Positions 61,108-64,000 of a stretch of 64,000 nt of DNA are shown here, piece by piece (position 1 is the first letter of the stretch; each line of letters opens with the position of its first letter). The position numbers were made by a program, and so were the translations under genes. This stretch comes from Catalinimonas alkaloidigena (GTDB lineage: Bacteria; Bacteroidota; Bacteroidia; Cytophagales; Flexibacteraceae), in the NCBI RefSeq assembly GCF_900100765.1, contig NZ_FNFO01000006.1, forward strand, positions 186,001 through 250,000, written 5' to 3'. The notes under the pieces are model-generated. The model saw only the letters and a program-made list of their open reading frames with translations, was not told the origin of the DNA and made no database searches.

Positions 61108-61677
61108 TTGACTGCGCTTACGGACAATGCCTTGATGCTTCGTGTAAAGGCGGGCGACCTGGACCCGATGAGTCTGCTCTTCGAGCGCTACCATCGGCCT
61201 CTGTTGGGGTTTCTGTTCCGCATGACCGGTCAGCGAGACGTGAGCGAAGACCTGGTGCAAAACGTGTTTTACCGGATGCTGAAGTACCGGCATACGTTCA
61301 CTGGCAAAGGCGAATTCCGGGCGTGGATGTACCAGATGGCGCGGAATGCGCTGGCCGATCACGCCAAGCAAATCCGGCGGGCGGGTTATCCGAAAGATGT
61401 CGCGGACGTGGCTGAGAAGCTGGCCGGAGGCCCGGAAGCCGACGCCGCGCTGGCCCAGGCGCAGGAACTGGATGCCTTGCAGGAAGCGCTGAACGCGCTG
61501 CCGGACGAGTACCGGGAAGTGCTGGTGCTGAGCCGGTTTCAGGAGTTGAAGTACGAAGAAATTGCGCGGGTGCTGCAAACGACCGAGGGCGCGGTGAAGG
61601 TGCGGGTGCACCGGGCGCTGAACAAGTTGAGAAGCCTTTTTTTAGAGATCGAAAATGGAAAAGCCCATAACCTGTGA
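61108..61677 (+). CDS. ECF RNA polymerase sigma factor
   Basis: 189 residues if read from TTG at 61108 (TTG-TALTDNALMLRVKAGDLDPMSLLFERY); the only nearby ATG (61135) would cut into the conserved LTDxALMLxVKxGD start of the family, so the TTG is preferred. Sigma2: LLFERYHRPLLGFLFRMTGQRDVSEDLVQNVFYRMLKYRH; sigma4: ALNALPDEYREVLVLSRFQELKYEEIARVLQTTEGAVKVRVHRALNKLR. It overlaps the anti-sigma gene by 23 bases and is therefore translationally coupled to it. Confidence 0.92.
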   Translation: MTALTDNALMLRVKAGDLDPMSLLFERYHRPLLGFLFRMTGQRDVSEDLVQNVFYRMLKYRHTFTGKGEFRAWMYQMARNALADHAKQIRRAGYPKDVADVAEKLAGGPEADAALAQAQELDALQEALNALPDEYREVLVLSRFQELKYEEIARVLQTTEGAVKVRVHRALNKLRSLFLEIENGKAHNL

Positions 61678-62488
61678 AGCAGTAAAAGAGCGGTTGGTCG
61701 ACTGGTGTACGGATCAACTGCCCCCGCCGGAGCAACTGCGGCTGGAAGCGCACATAGCCACCTGCGGCGACTGTCGGGAAGAACTGCACGCCGTCCGGCA
61801 CCTCTGGCGACACCTGGGACACCTTCCCGCGCCACAGCCGAGCGACCAGGCGCGGGTCCGGTTCGACGCGATGCTCACCACGTTCAAAGCGCAGGAAGCA
61901 ACGCGCTGGCAGGCATCCGACTGGTGGGCGCAACTTGTGTCGTGGGTGGTATCGCCTCCGGTGGTTCGTCTGGCCTACAGCGTATGTCTGATCGGTGTGG
62001 GACTGGCCGCGGGCTACTTCCTAAACCACCCTCCTGCAACGAACCCGGCGCAACAGGATCAGATCCAGGCACTGACGAGCGAAGTGCAGCAGATGCAGGA
62101 ACTGATGATGCTCTCCCTGCTCGAAAATCCGTCGGCGTCGGAGCGGCTGCGGGCCGTCAGCTACACGAAAGAGATTCATCAGGTCGACGACCGCGTGTTG
62201 GAAGCGCTGCTGACTACCCTCAACCGGGACCCCAACGTAAACGTGCGGCTGGTCACCCTCGAAGCCCTCGTCGCGCTGGCCGACGACCCGCACGTGCGGG
62301 AAGGCCTGGTGAAATCCCTGTCGCATCAGGAGTCGCCGCTGGTGCAGGCCGCGCTGGCCGACGCGATGGTGCAACTCCAGGAAAAACGGTCGGTCGACGC
62401 GCTGCGACAACTTCTGCAACAGGACAACCTGAACGACCTGGTAAAAACGAAAATCGAGAAGAGCCTACAAGCCCTCTCCGAAGCATAA
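61655..62488 (+). CDS. anti-sigma factor with zinc-finger N-terminus and HEAT-repeat C-terminus
   Basis: 277 residues. The N-terminal zf-HC2-type motif is ITCEAVKERLVDWCTDQLPPPEQLRLEAHIATCGDCREEL (His-x3-Cys-x2-Cys), which binds the sigma factor. A transmembrane helix lies at about 103-122 (LAYSVCLIGVGLAAGYFL). A helical stretch follows and then HEAT-like repeats (VDDRVLEALLTTLNRDPNVNVRLVTLEALVAL, VREGLVKSLSHQESPLVQAALADAMVQL, VDALRQLLQQ) in the periplasm. HEAT repeats as the sensor half are unlike the FecR and TPR forms elsewhere in the window. The target genes probably include the DUF4097 genes downstream. Confidence 0.93.
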   Translation: MEKPITCEAVKERLVDWCTDQLPPPEQLRLEAHIATCGDCREELHAVRHLWRHLGHLPAPQPSDQARVRFDAMLTTFKAQEATRWQASDWWAQLVSWVVSPPVVRLAYSVCLIGVGLAAGYFLNHPPATNPAQQDQIQALTSEVQQMQELMMLSLLENPSASERLRAVSYTKEIHQVDDRVLEALLTTLNRDPNVNVRLVTLEALVALADDPHVREGLVKSLSHQESPLVQAALADAMVQLQEKRSVDALRQLLQQDNLNDLVKTKIEKSLQALSEA

Positions 62489-62509
62489 CCCTCTCATCCT
62501 AACCCTCTT

Positions 62510-63391
62510 ATGAATCCTCAAGCAATCCCCTTTCTGGCGGGACTGGCCTTGCTGTGCCACTCCGCGACGCCACAGGCGCCATCGACGCCCCCCGCGTGGG
62601 AGAAAACGATCACGCACACCTTTACGCCCACCGGGGCGGCGGACCGGACCACGCTGGCGATCTACAACATCAACGGCTTTATCCGCGTGGAAGGCTACGC
62701 CGGTACCGAGGTGCAACTGGAAGTCCATCAGGTGCTGACGGCCGACGACCAGGCTACGCTGGACCAGGGAAAACAGGAATTCCGGCTCGCGTTCGATCAG
62801 GTCGGCGACACGCTGATGGCCTACATCGCCGAGCCGTTCGACACCCGCCCACAGCGGAACCGCTGGAACCAGGACAACAACCGGAGAATCCACTACGATT
62901 TCACCCTTGATTTTACCGTGAAAGTGCCTTATGCCCTGAACCTGGACGTTGCGACCGTGAACCGGGGCGATGTGGAGGTAAAAGACGTAACCGGAGCCCT
63001 GCACGTCAACAACGTGAACGGGGCCATCACCCTCGCCAATGCGAAAGGGGCCACCGACGCCCGGACGATCAACGGCAACGTGGAAGCCCATTACCTGACC
63101 CCACCACCGGCCGCCTCGTCGTACTACACGCTGAATGGCGACATCAAGGTGAATTATCCAAAATCCCTCTCCGCCGACCTGAAGTTCAAGAGCTTCCAGG
63201 GCGATTTCTACACCGATTTCCCGAAAGTGCAACGCCTGCCCGCCGAGGTGACGCGCAACCAACAAAAAGAGGGCGACGGCACCGTCTACCGCGTTTCGCA
63301 GGACACGGCCGTGCGCATCGGCAAAGGCGGCCAAACCCTGCATTTCGAGACGTTCAACGGCAACGTCTATGTCCAACAACAAACCCGATAA
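62510..63391 (+). CDS. DUF4097-type exported beta-helix protein
   Basis: 293 residues, signal peptide NPQAIPFLAGLALLCHSATPQA. The domain is a run of beta-strand repeats: TTLAIYNINGFIRVEGYAGTEVQLEVHQ, LNLDVATVNRGDVEVKDVTGALHVNNVNGAITLANAKGATDARTINGNVEAHY, YYTLNGDIKVNYPK, HFETFNGNVYVQQ. The recurring N-G-[DNS]-[IV] steps are typical for DUF4097 'putative adhesin' domains. It starts 21 bases after the anti-sigma gene. The role is unknown; envelope-stress or adhesin function has been suggested for the family. Confidence 0.9.
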   Translation: MNPQAIPFLAGLALLCHSATPQAPSTPPAWEKTITHTFTPTGAADRTTLAIYNINGFIRVEGYAGTEVQLEVHQVLTADDQATLDQGKQEFRLAFDQVGDTLMAYIAEPFDTRPQRNRWNQDNNRRIHYDFTLDFTVKVPYALNLDVATVNRGDVEVKDVTGALHVNNVNGAITLANAKGATDARTINGNVEAHYLTPPPAASSYYTLNGDIKVNYPKSLSADLKFKSFQGDFYTDFPKVQRLPAEVTRNQQKEGDGTVYRVSQDTAVRIGKGGQTLHFETFNGNVYVQQQTR

Positions 63392-63397
63392 CCCAAC

Positions 63398-64000
63398 ATG
63401 ATCCTTCATAAAACCATGCGTTCTTTTCTCGTACTGGGCCTCAGTGCCCTGTTCAGTGCCCCCCTCGCGGCGCAATTTTCTACCCAGGGATCGGCCGCTG
63501 GCGCCTCCCAAACCCTATCGATTCCGCTTTCCAGTCCAGGCCAGGCGGCCAAGATCGAAGTCGGGCTCGTCAACGGCTCGATCCAGATCGTCGGCACCAG
63601 CGGCAAGGAAGTCGTGGTGAAGGCCACCCCCCGCGCAAAAAAAGAGAAAGACAAGGACCAAAACAGCACCCTGAACCTCAACCTCAACAACGGCCAAGAC
63701 AACGACCGCAACGAACCCACGGCCTCCACGGGCATGCGGCGGATTTCGACGGGCGGCTCGTTCGAACTGACGGCGGAAGAACGAAACAACCAAGTGCACA
63801 TCGACCTGGGCAACAGCTGGCAATCTGTCGTCGATCTGGAAATTCAGGTACCGACCCAAAGTTCGGTGAAGGCCAGTACGGTGAACCACGGCAACATTTC
63901 GGTCGAGAACGTGAACGGCGAACTGGAGATCGACAACGTAAACGGCTGGGTGAAGCTGCAAAACGTATCGGGTTCGGTCGTGGCCAACACGGTCAATGGC
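63398..64000 (+). CDS. second DUF4097-type exported protein (cut by window edge)
   Basis: 201 residues visible from ATG at 63398 (a second ATG, MRSFLVLG, at 63416 fits the signal peptide equally well). Signal peptide LGLSALFSAPLAAQ, then KIEVGLVNGSIQIVGTSGKEVVVKA, a charged Asn/Lys-rich insert (RAKKEKDKDQNSTLNLNLNNGQ) and beta-helix steps VDLEIQVPTQSSVKASTVNHGNISVENVNGELEIDNVNGWVKL. It is a paralogue of the preceding gene, 6 bases downstream, and continues past the right edge. Confidence 0.88.
   Translation, partial: MILHKTMRSFLVLGLSALFSAPLAAQFSTQGSAAGASQTLSIPLSSPGQAAKIEVGLVNGSIQIVGTSGKEVVVKATPRAKKEKDKDQNSTLNLNLNNGQDNDRNEPTASTGMRRISTGGSFELTAEERNNQVHIDLGNSWQSVVDLEIQVPTQSSVKASTVNHGNISVENVNGELEIDNVNGWVKLQNVSGSVVANTVNG

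Overview
The window is a dense, GC-rich piece of a Bacteroidota chromosome, most likely a plant-polysaccharide-using member of the Cytophagales. The support is a SusC/SusD pair with an STN-type SusC and a FecR/ECF sigma pair, ASPIC/UnbV FG-GAP lipoproteins, many short SPII lipoproteins, Tat-exported Gfo/Idh and isomerase-like proteins, DUF1080, DUF2911 and DUF4097 proteins, and the near absence of Shine-Dalgarno sequences. No rRNA, tRNA, CRISPR array, transposase or prophage gene was recognised.

Layout. 1-12.9 kb: an outer-membrane uptake locus on the minus strand (FecR, SusC, SusD, two FG-GAP/ASPIC-UnbV proteins with a small lipoprotein between them) with a divergent ECF sigma factor. 12.9-22.0 kb: mixed genes, including a phosphodiesterase, an unusual ECF sigma factor carrying its own transmembrane, anti-sigma-like tail, a Gfo/Idh/MocA oxidoreductase, a universal stress protein, DUF1080, an SDR, a frameshifted APH/P-loop kinase protein and a flavin split-barrel protein. 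22.2-28.2 kb: a plus-strand cluster of a TPR-CHAT protease-like protein, a Gln-rich lipoprotein, an ECF sigma factor and a membrane anti-sigma-like TPR protein. 28.3-34.1 kb: hydrolase, isomerase-like protein, GNAT, arginase-like protein, glycerophosphodiesterase and two AT-rich lipoprotein genes.

34.1-43.8 kb: a predicted L-rhamnose/L-lactate module. A minus-strand operon (NCS1-type permease, small membrane protein, LutA, LutB, LutC, small protein, GntR regulator) is divergent from a plus-strand FGGY kinase, a double-domain class II aldolase and RhaM. Rhamnose would be epimerised, isomerised (enzyme not in the window), phosphorylated and cleaved to DHAP and L-lactaldehyde; LutABC would oxidise the L-lactate made from the aldehyde.

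44.5-60.8 kb: a 16-kb minus-strand locus with a DeoR regulator, a fucose/arabinose-isomerase-like enzyme, PL10 pectate lyase, split transketolase, DUF1593 protein, CUT2 ABC importer with a DUF2291 partner, a GlpK-like FGGY kinase and a GH2 enzyme. Isomerase + kinase + split transketolase + CUT2 importer resembles the known transketolase route for the branched plant pentose D-apiose; that substrate is an inference. 61.1-64 kb: an ECF sigma factor, a zinc-finger/HEAT anti-sigma protein and two DUF4097 proteins, the last cut by the window edge. Several intergenic regions carry dispersed palindromic repeats and an octamer repeat.

The most interesting candidates are the TPR-CHAT/sigma/anti-sigma cluster, the self-tethered sigma factor and the apiose-like locus.
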